Shown piece after piece: positions 36,036 through 44,220 of a stretch of DNA of 64,000 nt; positions within the stretch are counted from its first letter, which is position 1; each line of letters begins with the position of its first letter. The notes beneath the pieces were generated by a model. That model saw nothing but the letters and a program-made list of their open reading frames with translations. It was not told the DNA's origin and made no database searches. The position numbers and the translations under genes are program-made. The stretch is from Nitrosarchaeum sp. (GTDB taxonomy: Archaea; Thermoproteota; Nitrososphaeria; Nitrososphaerales; Nitrosopumilaceae): NCBI GenBank assembly GCA_021414365.1, contig JAIOOR010000008.1:62001-126000 (forward strand), written 5' to 3'.

Positions 36036-36848
36036 ATGAAGATTCTGATATCATTATTCTTAATACCACTGTTAATTATTCCGGCATTTGCTCAAACTAA
36101 TTCCCAAACTCTTTCAACAGAAAAAGGAACCCTAGATGTTAAACTATCATATGATGATATAATTCCAGGACAGGAAACTAAACTAAATGTAGATTTTATC
36201 AATCCTTACACAAAAAAAATTCAAGAGCATGTTGATTATACAATTACAGTTTCAAGAGATGGTAAGGCAGTATTTGGGCCAATACCACTTACTCACACAT
36301 CAATAGGTTCAGTAAAAATTCCAGTAGAATTTGTAAATGAAGGCGTTTATTCGGTAGAATTTCAAATTGAGGGAATATTATTCCAACCAATTCCTGCTGA
36401 AAAAGTTTCATTTGATGTTCCAGTAGGAAAATCAGTTGTACTACCTACACCTGTAGCTAAAGATGAAAAAGGTGGTGGTTGTCTAATTGCTACTGCAACA
36501 TTTGATTCGGAATTATCTCCTCAAGTTCAACAACTCAGAGAATTAAGAGATAATACAATTCTAAATACAAAGTCTGGAATGGCATTTATGACAACATTTA
36601 ATCAATTTTATTATTCATTTTCACCACCAATTGCTGACTTTGAAAGAGAACATCCATTTTTCAAAGAAGCTGTCAAAATAACACTAACACCAATGCTAAC
36701 ATCATTATCTATTCTAAATCATGTCAATATCGATTCAGAGCAAGATATGCTTGGTTACGGAATCTCTATAGTTTTACTAAATATAGGAATGTATATTGGA
36801 ATTCCTGTTTTTGGAATTTTAAAAATATACCAGTTTAAAAGAAAATAG
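36036..36848 (+). CDS. secreted CFI-box-type C-terminal domain protein
   Basis: A 270-aa exported protein: signal peptide (residues 1-19, ending PAFAQ), a beta domain (residues 28-130, DVKLSYDDIIPGQETKLNVD and DYTITVSRDGKAVFG), then GGGCLIATATFDSELSPQVQ at about 148-167. The Cys-hydrophobic-Ile-Ala-Thr-Ala motif, Q-L-R-E-L-R-D and the FYYSFSPPIADF stretch are the CFI-box C-terminal sorting-type domain. A hydrophobic end (ISIVLLNIGMYIGIPVFGIL) anchors it. The beta domain recurs in neighbouring surface proteins. Confidence 0.75.
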   Translation: MKILISLFLIPLLIIPAFAQTNSQTLSTEKGTLDVKLSYDDIIPGQETKLNVDFINPYTKKIQEHVDYTITVSRDGKAVFGPIPLTHTSIGSVKIPVEFVNEGVYSVEFQIEGILFQPIPAEKVSFDVPVGKSVVLPTPVAKDEKGGGCLIATATFDSELSPQVQQLRELRDNTILNTKSGMAFMTTFNQFYYSFSPPIADFEREHPFFKEAVKITLTPMLTSLSILNHVNIDSEQDMLGYGISIVLLNIGMYIGIPVFGILKIYQFKRK

Positions 36849-36903
36849 ATTTTGTGCGAGATTTCTAGTCAGGTTTTTATTTGTCGAATCTGTACTTAAA
36901 TTA

Positions 36904-37770
36904 ATGAAGACTATAAGCTCTTTCTTCGTATTATTTGCTATTGCTGCAGGAATTGTTGCAATAACACCAGCAGCATTTGCAGATCATACTGAAGTAACAG
37001 TTAGTCCAGCACCAGGATCTAGTTCACCTGGATGTGAAACTAGTGCAGACGGATGTTTCATTCCAAAAGAAGCAACAGTAGATGTTGGAGGATCAGTAAT
37101 ATTTTCCAATACAGATACTGCAGCACACACATTCACTGCAGGTACTGCAGCTGATGGCCCATCCGGAGCATTTGATTCCAGTTTAGTAGTTGCTGGAAGT
37201 TCATATGAATGGAAACCAACCACAGCAGGTAGTTTCCCATACTATTGTATGGTTCATCCATGGATGGCAGGATTAATTGTAGTACAAGAAGCAGGACATG
37301 ATGAAATGGCATCAGGACATGATGAAATGGCATCAGGTGATACAATGATGGCAGCTACATCAGCAACAGGAATGTTGTCTGATGGCGTAAAAGTTTCAGT
37401 AGGAGCTTCAGCACCAACTAGTGGTGAAAAAATGATGATCTCAACTGACTTTGCCAACTCACAACATGTCAACTATGACATAAAGGTCACACAAAATGGC
37501 AACACAGTATTAGATGATATGGGCGTACATGATCATGAAGGAAAAGGCTCACATGAAACAGCACCACTAACCTCATCAGATCCGGTAGAGATTACCATTA
37601 CCTTTGAAGGTTATGGAATAGATGATCCAAAAACAGGACCTATTGGTGAGAAAGTAGTATTTTCAAACGTTGTTCCAGAATTTGGAACAATTGCAATGAT
37701 GATACTTGCTGTATCAATCATAAGTATTATTGCCGTTACTGCAAAATCTAAAGTAATTCCAAGATTTTAG
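36904..37770 (+). CDS. plastocyanin-like blue-copper protein with PEFG-type anchor
   Basis: A 288-aa exported protein. The signal peptide ends AAFADH. The cupredoxin domain (about 30-130) holds the type-1 copper ligands: His in AAHTFTAG, and Cys-His-Met in YYCMVHPWMAG. A 21-bp tandem repeat gives HDEMASG twice, a Met/His-rich spacer. A second beta domain (about 158-250) is like the neighbours' domain. The end has PEFGTIAMMIL followed by a hydrophobic segment and KSKVIPRF, the PEFG-CTERM pattern processed by archaeosortase. It probably carries electrons outside the membrane for ammonia oxidation. Confidence 0.9.
   Translation: MKTISSFFVLFAIAAGIVAITPAAFADHTEVTVSPAPGSSSPGCETSADGCFIPKEATVDVGGSVIFSNTDTAAHTFTAGTAADGPSGAFDSSLVVAGSSYEWKPTTAGSFPYYCMVHPWMAGLIVVQEAGHDEMASGHDEMASGDTMMAATSATGMLSDGVKVSVGASAPTSGEKMMISTDFANSQHVNYDIKVTQNGNTVLDDMGVHDHEGKGSHETAPLTSSDPVEITITFEGYGIDDPKTGPIGEKVVFSNVVPEFGTIAMMILAVSIISIIAVTAKSKVIPRF
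37292..37333. repeat. 21-bp tandem repeat in the plastocyanin gene
   Basis: The unit CAGGACATGATGAAATGGCA plus T occurs twice head to tail (37292-37312 and 37313-37333), identical, followed by the start of a third. It codes for the H-D-E-M-A-S-G spacer. Confidence 0.9.
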
Positions 37771-37784
37771 GAATTAACTTTTTT

Positions 37785-38417
37785 CTATTTTCTTTTTATT
37801 AAAGCAATGATTGCCAAGATAATAGCTGCTGCTGCAATCGACAAACCAAAAATTGCAAAGTCATATGCTGCACCACCATTAACACTAGTTTCAGGACTGC
37901 TATCTTTCATAGAAGAAACTTCTTTTTGAAGTGATGAAATTGCATTTTTTAGTGCAGTTACATCTTGATCTGATGAAGAGCCACTAGTTGAAGGAAAATC
38001 CAAGATAGATGTACTTTCAACATCTTCAACTGGAATTAGTGTATCGACAGGGACGCCATTTATGTCTCCCTTCAAATTTATATTAATAGTTCCAGTTTTT
38101 GTTGGAATTATAGGTGAAAAATAATACCCAATTTTTGGATCTGCGTTAATATCAATTACTTTAGAAACACCACCAAATATTGCAGTCGCTTCTAGGTTTT
38201 TGAATGCATTTGAAACTCCTTTATATTGACCAGGAGCATCACCAGGCTCAGTAATTTTTATAGTAAGATCATTTCTAATTCCTACTATTGGTGGTTCAAG
38301 TCCCCACCCTACTTCAATTTTGTAAGATTGTACTTCAACTGTAGTATGTGCAAAAGAAGGAATAACAAACCCAACAGAAAATAAAAATAAAACAAGTCCC
38401 ATTATGACAACTTTCAT
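37785..38417 (-). CDS. membrane-anchored YcnI-like (His-led) exported protein
   Basis: A 210-aa protein: signal peptide (residues 1-23, VLFLFSVGFVIPSFA), a beta domain starting directly with His-Thr-Thr-Val-Glu-Val, then a Ser-rich coiled linker (LKNAISSLQKEVSSM) and a C-terminal helix (FGLSIAAAAIILAIIALIKRK). The amino-terminal His and overall topology resemble YcnI-type copper proteins, which bind Cu through that His. In Bacillus ycnI stands next to ycnJ (a CopC-CopD fusion); here the CopC-CopD gene is the divergent neighbour. The match is weak in sequence, so this remains inference. Confidence 0.6.
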   Translation of the reverse strand: MKVVIMGLVLFLFSVGFVIPSFAHTTVEVQSYKIEVGWGLEPPIVGIRNDLTIKITEPGDAPGQYKGVSNAFKNLEATAIFGGVSKVIDINADPKIGYYFSPIIPTKTGTININLKGDINGVPVDTLIPVEDVESTSILDFPSTSGSSSDQDVTALKNAISSLQKEVSSMKDSSPETSVNGGAAYDFAIFGLSIAAAAIILAIIALIKRK

Positions 38418-38519
38418 GACTGTTTTTTAATGATAACATGTTATTATCTTTACGTAAATTGGTACAAATTTCGAATTAAACAAAAACTGTTTAAATTGCT
38501 AAACATTGCAGAAAATTAA

Positions 38520-41306
38520 ATGAGAAAATTAATAATTATTTTATTGTTTGTTTTGTCAATATCTATTCCATATGCAGCAGCTCATCCATTTATCATTGAT
38601 TCTAATCCAAATTCAGCATCAAATGCACCAGTTGGAACAACAAAAATTATTGCTCATTTCTCTGAACCAATTGAATTAGATTTTAGTTTTCTTAAGGTAA
38701 TAGATAGTAATGGAGAACAAATTGACAATAAAGATTCCAAATATTTTGATGGTGAAAATTCTCTTATTGTTACAACACCCCCGTTAGAAGAAGGAGTTTA
38801 TACTGTAACTACTAAGGCTCTATCAAAAATTGATGGGCATTTAGTTCCTAGCACATTTATTTTTGCAGTAGGTGATGCCAAAATAGATGTAGGTTCTAAT
38901 AACAATCAAAATGAATCAGAGTTAGTATTTTTACCTGAAGCTAGTGCAAGATTTCCAGGACTGGTTGGTGAAACTATTGTTTTAGGTGTTTTAATTGCTT
39001 CAATAGTTATTTGGGGAACTCAGAGTAAACAACTTATCAGAAAGGAAGTAGAGAAACTAGAATATTTCCATCATGATAAATTTATGAAAATTACAGGGAT
39101 TGGACTATTACTAGTTTTTGTATCAAATATTTTGATGCTAGCAATACAAACTATAAGATTAGAGACTTCGGTGATTAATGTAATTCAAACTAATTTTGGA
39201 AATGTTTGGATAATTAGAATGGCAATTACTGTTATTCTTCTTGGATTGTGGTTTGGAATGGATAGAAAAAAGAATCTTTCCACAAAAAATAAAATTCCAA
39301 TGCTTGTAGTAGCACTTGGATTAATTGGAACTTCAAGTATGATCGGACATGGTGCAGCTAGTGGAGAGGTACCTGCATTTATTTTAGATTATATTCATAA
39401 TTTTGTAGCAGCTGTTTGGATCGGAGGAATAATTTACTTTGTATTTACTTTACTTCCAACATTTTCACAATTAGAAGAAACAAAACGAGAGAAGATGACA
39501 CTAGTTTTAATTCCAAGATTTTCAATCATGTTTATCATTGCAGTAGGAATTGTAATAATTACTGGACCAACACTGATGTGGTTTTTGGAAAGCAATGTAG
39601 GTTTGATTACAGAATCAATTTATGGAAAATTAATTTTTGTAAAAATTGCAATTGCAGCAATAATGGTTGCATTTGGTGGGTATTTCCAGTTTAGAATTCA
39701 AAAAAAGGCTGAAAAAGATTTACAGACAGGCTCTATTAGAATACACAAAAAACTAAGAAGATCATTGAAATTTGATGTAATTTTAGGAATTGCACTTTTA
39801 GGAGTTGTTGCATTACTTACTAATGGAACATTACCAGCGGGTGAAATAAAACAGGTTGATGCTCAAAAAAATTCATATGATTTTCACAGTGTGGAATTTT
39901 CAGAAAACACAAAATTTGATGTTAAAATATCACCATTTTCTAGTGGTCCAAACACAATTCTGGTCAAGATAAGTGATTTTGAAAATAATCCATTGAATGA
40001 TTCGGATCAAATTAAAGTAAAAATTTCTAATCCACAGAGAAATATTGCTCCAATAGAAATTCCTATGAAAATTTTTAAACAAGAAAAGAATAAACCAATT
40101 GAATTTCAAGGAGAAATAACATTTGGATTTTCAGGTCAATGGCAAGTAGAAATAGAGACTCAAAGAAAAGAAAATGCAAATGAATCAATTTTTATGAATT
40201 TACTAGTCAAACCACGACTAGAAGATCTTAAAACAGAAATAATAGAATATCAATTACCAGAATCTTCAAAGCCTCTTTATCCTTTGTATGACGGAAAGAA
40301 TTCAATTTGGGTAAGTGATCCATCCGCACCAAAATTATGGAAATTTTCACTTGACACTAAAAATTTTACTTCATATTCATTTGATGGGTTGACATCAATA
40401 TTACTAACAATTGATAATGAAGGAAAGATTTGGTTTACAGATACGCCAAGAAATCAAATTGGATATTTTGATCCAAGTAGTCAAGAGATCACAACAAAAA
40501 GTTTACCAAAATTAGCACCTGTAATTAATGATAATACACCAACCTTCATTCAAGCAGATTTTGATGGAAATATTTGGATTTCAATAACAAACAAAGATAC
40601 GATTTTGAAATACTATCCAAAATCTGATACTTTTGAAGAAATTAAGATGCCTGTAAGAGAATCACTACCGTTTGCTTTGACAATTGATAATGAAGGAAAG
40701 ATTTGGTTTACAGAATCAGCCACTGGTAAAATAGGATTTATCAATCCAAAAGACAACAAAATTTCAGAATTCACGCCTGAAAAACCCCTTGCATCACCAG
40801 AAGATTTAGTTTTTGATAAAGAAGGAAATTTGTGGATTGCAGACCATACAGGTACAGCAGTTACGAAATTTAATCCAATTCTAGAAACATTTGAGACAGT
40901 TCAAGTACCAGATAAAGATGCTTTACCTTATGGAATGTCATTTGATCGATATGGAAATATTTGGATTGCACAACATACTGTAGATAAAATTGCTGTATAT
41001 GATCCGGATAACAAAAATTTGATCGAAGTTGCAGTTCCAACTACCACATCATTTGTACAATTTTTAACATCTGATGACAAATATAATGTTTGGTTTGTAG
41101 AACAACAAGGAAACAAATTAGGAATGATAAAGATTACAGAAATACCTAGAACAGTATCAGAAATACCAAATACGAACAACCTTCAATTAAAATATTCTGA
41201 AATCGTATCACCATTAATTGCAATGGGGATAATTGCTACATCATTGTTTTTCGTTAAAAATCTAAAAGATAAAAGAAGATTAAATGAATTAGTTATGTCT
41301 AGATAA
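38520..41306 (+). CDS. CopC-CopD fusion with Vgb-type beta-propeller
   Basis: A 928-aa protein. Signal peptide 1-20; CopC domain about 21-118 with the expected amino-terminal His (AAHPFIIDSNP) and later His in KIDGHLVPSTFIFAVG; CopD-like membrane region about 145-430 with eight or so helices; an extracellular beta domain (430-565); then about seven propeller repeats of the streptogramin-lyase type (NEGKIWFTDTPRNQIGYFDP, GNIWIAQHTVDKIAVYDP); a last helix near 895-915. CopC-CopD brings copper to or across the membrane. The propeller is unusual in this setting. It is beside plastocyanin and a YcnI-like gene. Confidence 0.88.
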   Translation: MRKLIIILLFVLSISIPYAAAHPFIIDSNPNSASNAPVGTTKIIAHFSEPIELDFSFLKVIDSNGEQIDNKDSKYFDGENSLIVTTPPLEEGVYTVTTKALSKIDGHLVPSTFIFAVGDAKIDVGSNNNQNESELVFLPEASARFPGLVGETIVLGVLIASIVIWGTQSKQLIRKEVEKLEYFHHDKFMKITGIGLLLVFVSNILMLAIQTIRLETSVINVIQTNFGNVWIIRMAITVILLGLWFGMDRKKNLSTKNKIPMLVVALGLIGTSSMIGHGAASGEVPAFILDYIHNFVAAVWIGGIIYFVFTLLPTFSQLEETKREKMTLVLIPRFSIMFIIAVGIVIITGPTLMWFLESNVGLITESIYGKLIFVKIAIAAIMVAFGGYFQFRIQKKAEKDLQTGSIRIHKKLRRSLKFDVILGIALLGVVALLTNGTLPAGEIKQVDAQKNSYDFHSVEFSENTKFDVKISPFSSGPNTILVKISDFENNPLNDSDQIKVKISNPQRNIAPIEIPMKIFKQEKNKPIEFQGEITFGFSGQWQVEIETQRKENANESIFMNLLVKPRLEDLKTEIIEYQLPESSKPLYPLYDGKNSIWVSDPSAPKLWKFSLDTKNFTSYSFDGLTSILLTIDNEGKIWFTDTPRNQIGYFDPSSQEITTKSLPKLAPVINDNTPTFIQADFDGNIWISITNKDTILKYYPKSDTFEEIKMPVRESLPFALTIDNEGKIWFTESATGKIGFINPKDNKISEFTPEKPLASPEDLVFDKEGNLWIADHTGTAVTKFNPILETFETVQVPDKDALPYGMSFDRYGNIWIAQHTVDKIAVYDPDNKNLIEVAVPTTTSFVQFLTSDDKYNVWFVEQQGNKLGMIKITEIPRTVSEIPNTNNLQLKYSEIVSPLIAMGIIATSLFFVKNLKDKRRLNELVMSR

Positions 41307-42110
41307 TAATCCAGCATGTTTTAATCCCATTGTACATGCAAATATTGCGATTGCAAACAGAACAATTGTTCCTGCTGGAGTTATATCAAAAATATATGAG
41401 ATCAAAATTCCTGAAACTACAGAAAATATTGAAAAACTCATTGAGAGAATTGCAGTTTGTTTAAACCCCTTTCCATACATTATTGCAGTTATATTTGGAA
41501 TTACAAAGAGTGCAGAAATTAGTAAAACACCAACCAATTGTATAGAAGTTACAACAGTAATTCCTGCCATAAATACAATAAGATAGTTAATTTTTTCCAC
41601 TGGAACACCGCTAACTTTTGCTTGTTCTTCATTGAATGTAGAGTAAAGAAGTTGGCGATAAAGTAAAAGAATCACAATTAGAATGATTCCAGTTAGGGAT
41701 AAAATCAAAATTGTATCATTAACGCTAACAAGCAGAATACTTCCAAAAAGAAAGCTGAAAATATCAAGAGTAAATCCTCCAGATAATCCAATAATTACGA
41801 GGCCAACTGCAATTCCAGACGATAAAAGAACTGCAATAGATGCATCACCAGATATGTTGAATCTGTCTTTAATTCGTGTCATAATCAATGCGCTGACTAT
41901 TGAAACACAGTACGCAGTCCAAAGTGGATAAATTCCCACCATTAATCCCAATGCAATTCCACCAAATGATGAATGAGCAATAGCATCACCAAATAACGAA
42001 TAGCGTCTTAAAACTAAGAATAAACCTATGATTGAACATAAAATTGCAATGGCAATACCTGAGATGATTGCTCTGTGCATAAAACTAAAAGTAAAAATTT
42101 CAAAAACCAT
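41289..42110 (-). CDS. metal ABC transporter permease (ZnuB-like)
   Basis: A 273-aa membrane protein with about eight helices. LRRYSLFGDAIAHSSFGGIA and GVLLISALFVIPNITAIM are the conserved family-3 (Zn/Mn/Fe) permease motifs. It is 2 bp after the ATPase gene and makes one unit with it and the binding protein. Its last 18 bp overlap the convergent CopC-CopD gene. Metal specificity is discussed under the binding protein. Confidence 0.9.
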   Translation of the reverse strand: MVFEIFTFSFMHRAIISGIAIAILCSIIGLFLVLRRYSLFGDAIAHSSFGGIALGLMVGIYPLWTAYCVSIVSALIMTRIKDRFNISGDASIAVLLSSGIAVGLVIIGLSGGFTLDIFSFLFGSILLVSVNDTILILSLTGIILIVILLLYRQLLYSTFNEEQAKVSGVPVEKINYLIVFMAGITVVTSIQLVGVLLISALFVIPNITAIMYGKGFKQTAILSMSFSIFSVVSGILISYIFDITPAGTIVLFAIAIFACTMGLKHAGLLSRHN

Positions 42111-42112
42111 TT

Positions 42113-42835
42113 CTAATGATGATGCATGTGTTCCTGCATTGAAGCTTCAGAGTATTGTTTTACAAGTTCATTGTTTTCAAAGAAATCATCAGATTCGCCA
42201 TGAAAGAATAGTGTTCGATTAAGACAGGCTACGTGATTTGCTAATTTTTTTACTGCATCTAAATCATGAGAAGACCAAATTATTGTGATATTTTGTTTAG
42301 AGTTTAGTTCTGTTAAAATACTATAAAAAAGATCTATGCTTTGTTGATCAATACCTGTAACAGGTTCATCTAAAATCAAAATTTCAGGATTGTTAACCAA
42401 TGCTTTTGCAATAAATACTCGTTGTTGTTGTCCTCCAGACAATTCGCCAATTCTTCTTTCACTTAGCTCATGTATCCAAAGTTGTTGTAGGATTTGATCA
42501 ATTTTATCTTCATCTACTTCTTTTTGTAATCCCATTTTAACAACATCATTAACTGTTGCAGGAAAATTTTTCTCAAAAATTGGTTTTTGTGGTACATAAC
42601 CAATCTCTTTTAGATAGTTTTTTGATTTTTTAATATCAGTACCAAAAAATTTGATTGTACCTTTGTATTTTGTATTAAGACTAAGCATTGCAGCAAAAAG
42701 TGTAGATTTTCCTGCTCCATTAGGACCAATTATGCCTAAAAAATCACCTTGATTTACGGTAAAACTAACATCATCTATGGCTTTTACATCAGGATATTCA
42801 ATCGTTAGATGATCAATTTCAACTACTTTCAACAT
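42113..42835 (-). CDS. metal ABC transporter ATPase (ZnuC-like)
   Basis: A 240-aa ABC ATPase: Walker A GPNGAGKST, Q-loop GYVPQK, signature LSGGQQQRV, Walker B LILDEPVTGID and switch His SSHDL. The end EHMHHH is a possible metal sensor or binder. It overlaps the binding-protein gene by 7 bp. It powers zinc or manganese uptake. Confidence 0.93.
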   Translation of the reverse strand: MLKVVEIDHLTIEYPDVKAIDDVSFTVNQGDFLGIIGPNGAGKSTLFAAMLSLNTKYKGTIKFFGTDIKKSKNYLKEIGYVPQKPIFEKNFPATVNDVVKMGLQKEVDEDKIDQILQQLWIHELSERRIGELSGGQQQRVFIAKALVNNPEILILDEPVTGIDQQSIDLFYSILTELNSKQNITIIWSSHDLDAVKKLANHVACLNRTLFFHGESDDFFENNELVKQYSEASMQEHMHHH

Positions 42836-43749
42836 AGTGCCTCTCTTAAATTATTTAGATTTTTATTCATTTTAGAAATATAAGTTTCATTATCACCAAT
42901 TTCTAACGGAGATAAGACTAGTACTTTTCCTCCAATTTCATTTGCTATTACTTGAGAAGTTTTAGGATCAGCTGTTTCTTCAGTGAAAATAACTTTAAGA
43001 TTTAGCTCTCGGGCTTTATTGATTACATTTTCTAATGTTTTGGCAGTTGGTTCTACATGAGGTGCATATGATGGAATTATTGTGTGTTGGTTGAGATTGT
43101 ATTCATCTGCAAAATATGAAAAAGCATCATGAAATGAAATAAAATCATGATTACAACCGGATAACTCATTACGGATTTTTGAATCAAGTAAATCTAATTC
43201 ATGGATATAATTCTCAGCGTTTTCTTGATAGTATTGTAAGTTTTCAGGATCTGAATTAGAAAATGCATTTGCAATGTTTTTAACTTGAATTTTTGCAAAA
43301 ACTGGATTTAACCAAATATGAGGATCATTTGTTCCAATAACATTTTCATGATTAGAAGATTCTTTATTCAAATTTTTTGTAATTCCAATACTTGTATCAA
43401 CTATTACACCTTGGTAATTCATTTCATTTAATTTATCAACCCATTTTTCAAATCCAATTCCATTAATTATTATAAGATCAGATTTTTGCATTTGTTGAAC
43501 ATCTTTAATTGTAGGTTCCCAATCATGTGGTTCTATTCCAACAGGAACTAAGAGTTTAGATTCAACTTTTTCTTGACCGACTCTTTGTGAAAATTCATGT
43601 AATGGGTAAAATGATGACATTACTTGTAGCTTTGATTCATTTGTTTTTTTAAATTGATTTGAATCAGATGAAAAAACAGTAAATGATATGAGAGGAATGG
43701 TAATGGTGATTGCAATTATTGCTAATTTTATTTGATCATTCACAAGCAA
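42829..43749 (-). CDS. metal ABC transporter substrate-binding protein (ZnuA-like)
   Basis: A 306-aa exported protein with an amino-terminal helix (IAIITITIPLISFTVF). His ligands are in GIEPHDWEPT, NDPHIWLNP and ISFHDAFSY, with an acidic fourth ligand near FTEETADPKT. There is no long His-rich loop as in classical ZnuA, so Zn or Mn are both possible. The start is TTG 43749, or GTG 43743. The promoter is shared with the divergent NikR-like regulator at 43835. Confidence 0.9.
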   Translation of the reverse strand: MLVNDQIKLAIIAITITIPLISFTVFSSDSNQFKKTNESKLQVMSSFYPLHEFSQRVGQEKVESKLLVPVGIEPHDWEPTIKDVQQMQKSDLIIINGIGFEKWVDKLNEMNYQGVIVDTSIGITKNLNKESSNHENVIGTNDPHIWLNPVFAKIQVKNIANAFSNSDPENLQYYQENAENYIHELDLLDSKIRNELSGCNHDFISFHDAFSYFADEYNLNQHTIIPSYAPHVEPTAKTLENVINKARELNLKVIFTEETADPKTSQVIANEIGGKVLVLSPLEIGDNETYISKMNKNLNNLREALC

Positions 43750-43760
43750 TTTTGATATAA

Positions 43761-43824
43761 GTTATTAATAACCCTATAAAATGTTAATAACTTTAATTGC
43801 TAAACTTATAAGATAATTAATAAC
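43761..43824. promoter_or_regulatory. shared operator and promoters of the metal transporter and its regulator
   Basis: The 85-bp divergent gap holds three copies of one word: GTTATTAATAAC (43761-43772, a perfect palindrome), GTTAATAAC (43783-43791) and TTAATAAC (43817-43824). TATA boxes TTTTATAG (minus, near 43775-43781) and TTATAAG (plus, near 43806-43812) lie 26-28 bp from each start. The palindrome sits between the transporter TATA and its start, a repressor-like position. Confidence 0.6.
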
Positions 43825-43834
43825 AATCTCCTTT

Positions 43835-44218
43835 ATGCCAATAGTTTCTATTTCATTGAATCAAGAAATTTTGTCAGAATTAGATAAACTACAAAAAACT
43901 ATGGGCTTTTCCGGTAGGTCTGAAGCAATACGAGCAGGAATCAGAACTTTTGTTTCAGAAGAAAAACAAAAATTAGAATTGACAGGAAATATTCACGCAA
44001 TTCTTTTAGTTGTCCACAATGATGAATTTGATCATGTTGTATCAGGAATAAAACATAATTTTGAGGATCTCATTACAACTCACCTTCACAGTAAGATTGA
44101 GGGAGAGAAATGCATGGAATTATTTGTAATTGATGGTGATGCAGAAAGAGTATCAACTATTACAAAAGATTTTCAAACAAATAAAAACATGGATACTGTA
44201 AAACTAGTCACATTATAA
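43835..44218 (+). CDS. NikR-like metal-responsive regulator
   Basis: A 127-aa protein: ribbon-helix-helix head (VSISLNQEILSELDKL and FSGRSEAIRAGIRTF) and an ACT-like C-terminal domain. Possible metal ligands are the His in FDHVVSGIKHN, HLH and a Cys in HLHSKIEGEKCMEL. In canonical NikR the HxH and Cys are five residues apart; here they are seven, so the site is altered. It is divergent from the Zn/Mn-type transporter and probably controls that, rather than nickel uptake. Confidence 0.85.
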   Translation: MPIVSISLNQEILSELDKLQKTMGFSGRSEAIRAGIRTFVSEEKQKLELTGNIHAILLVVHNDEFDHVVSGIKHNFEDLITTHLHSKIEGEKCMELFVIDGDAERVSTITKDFQTNKNMDTVKLVTL

Positions 44219-44220
44219 AA

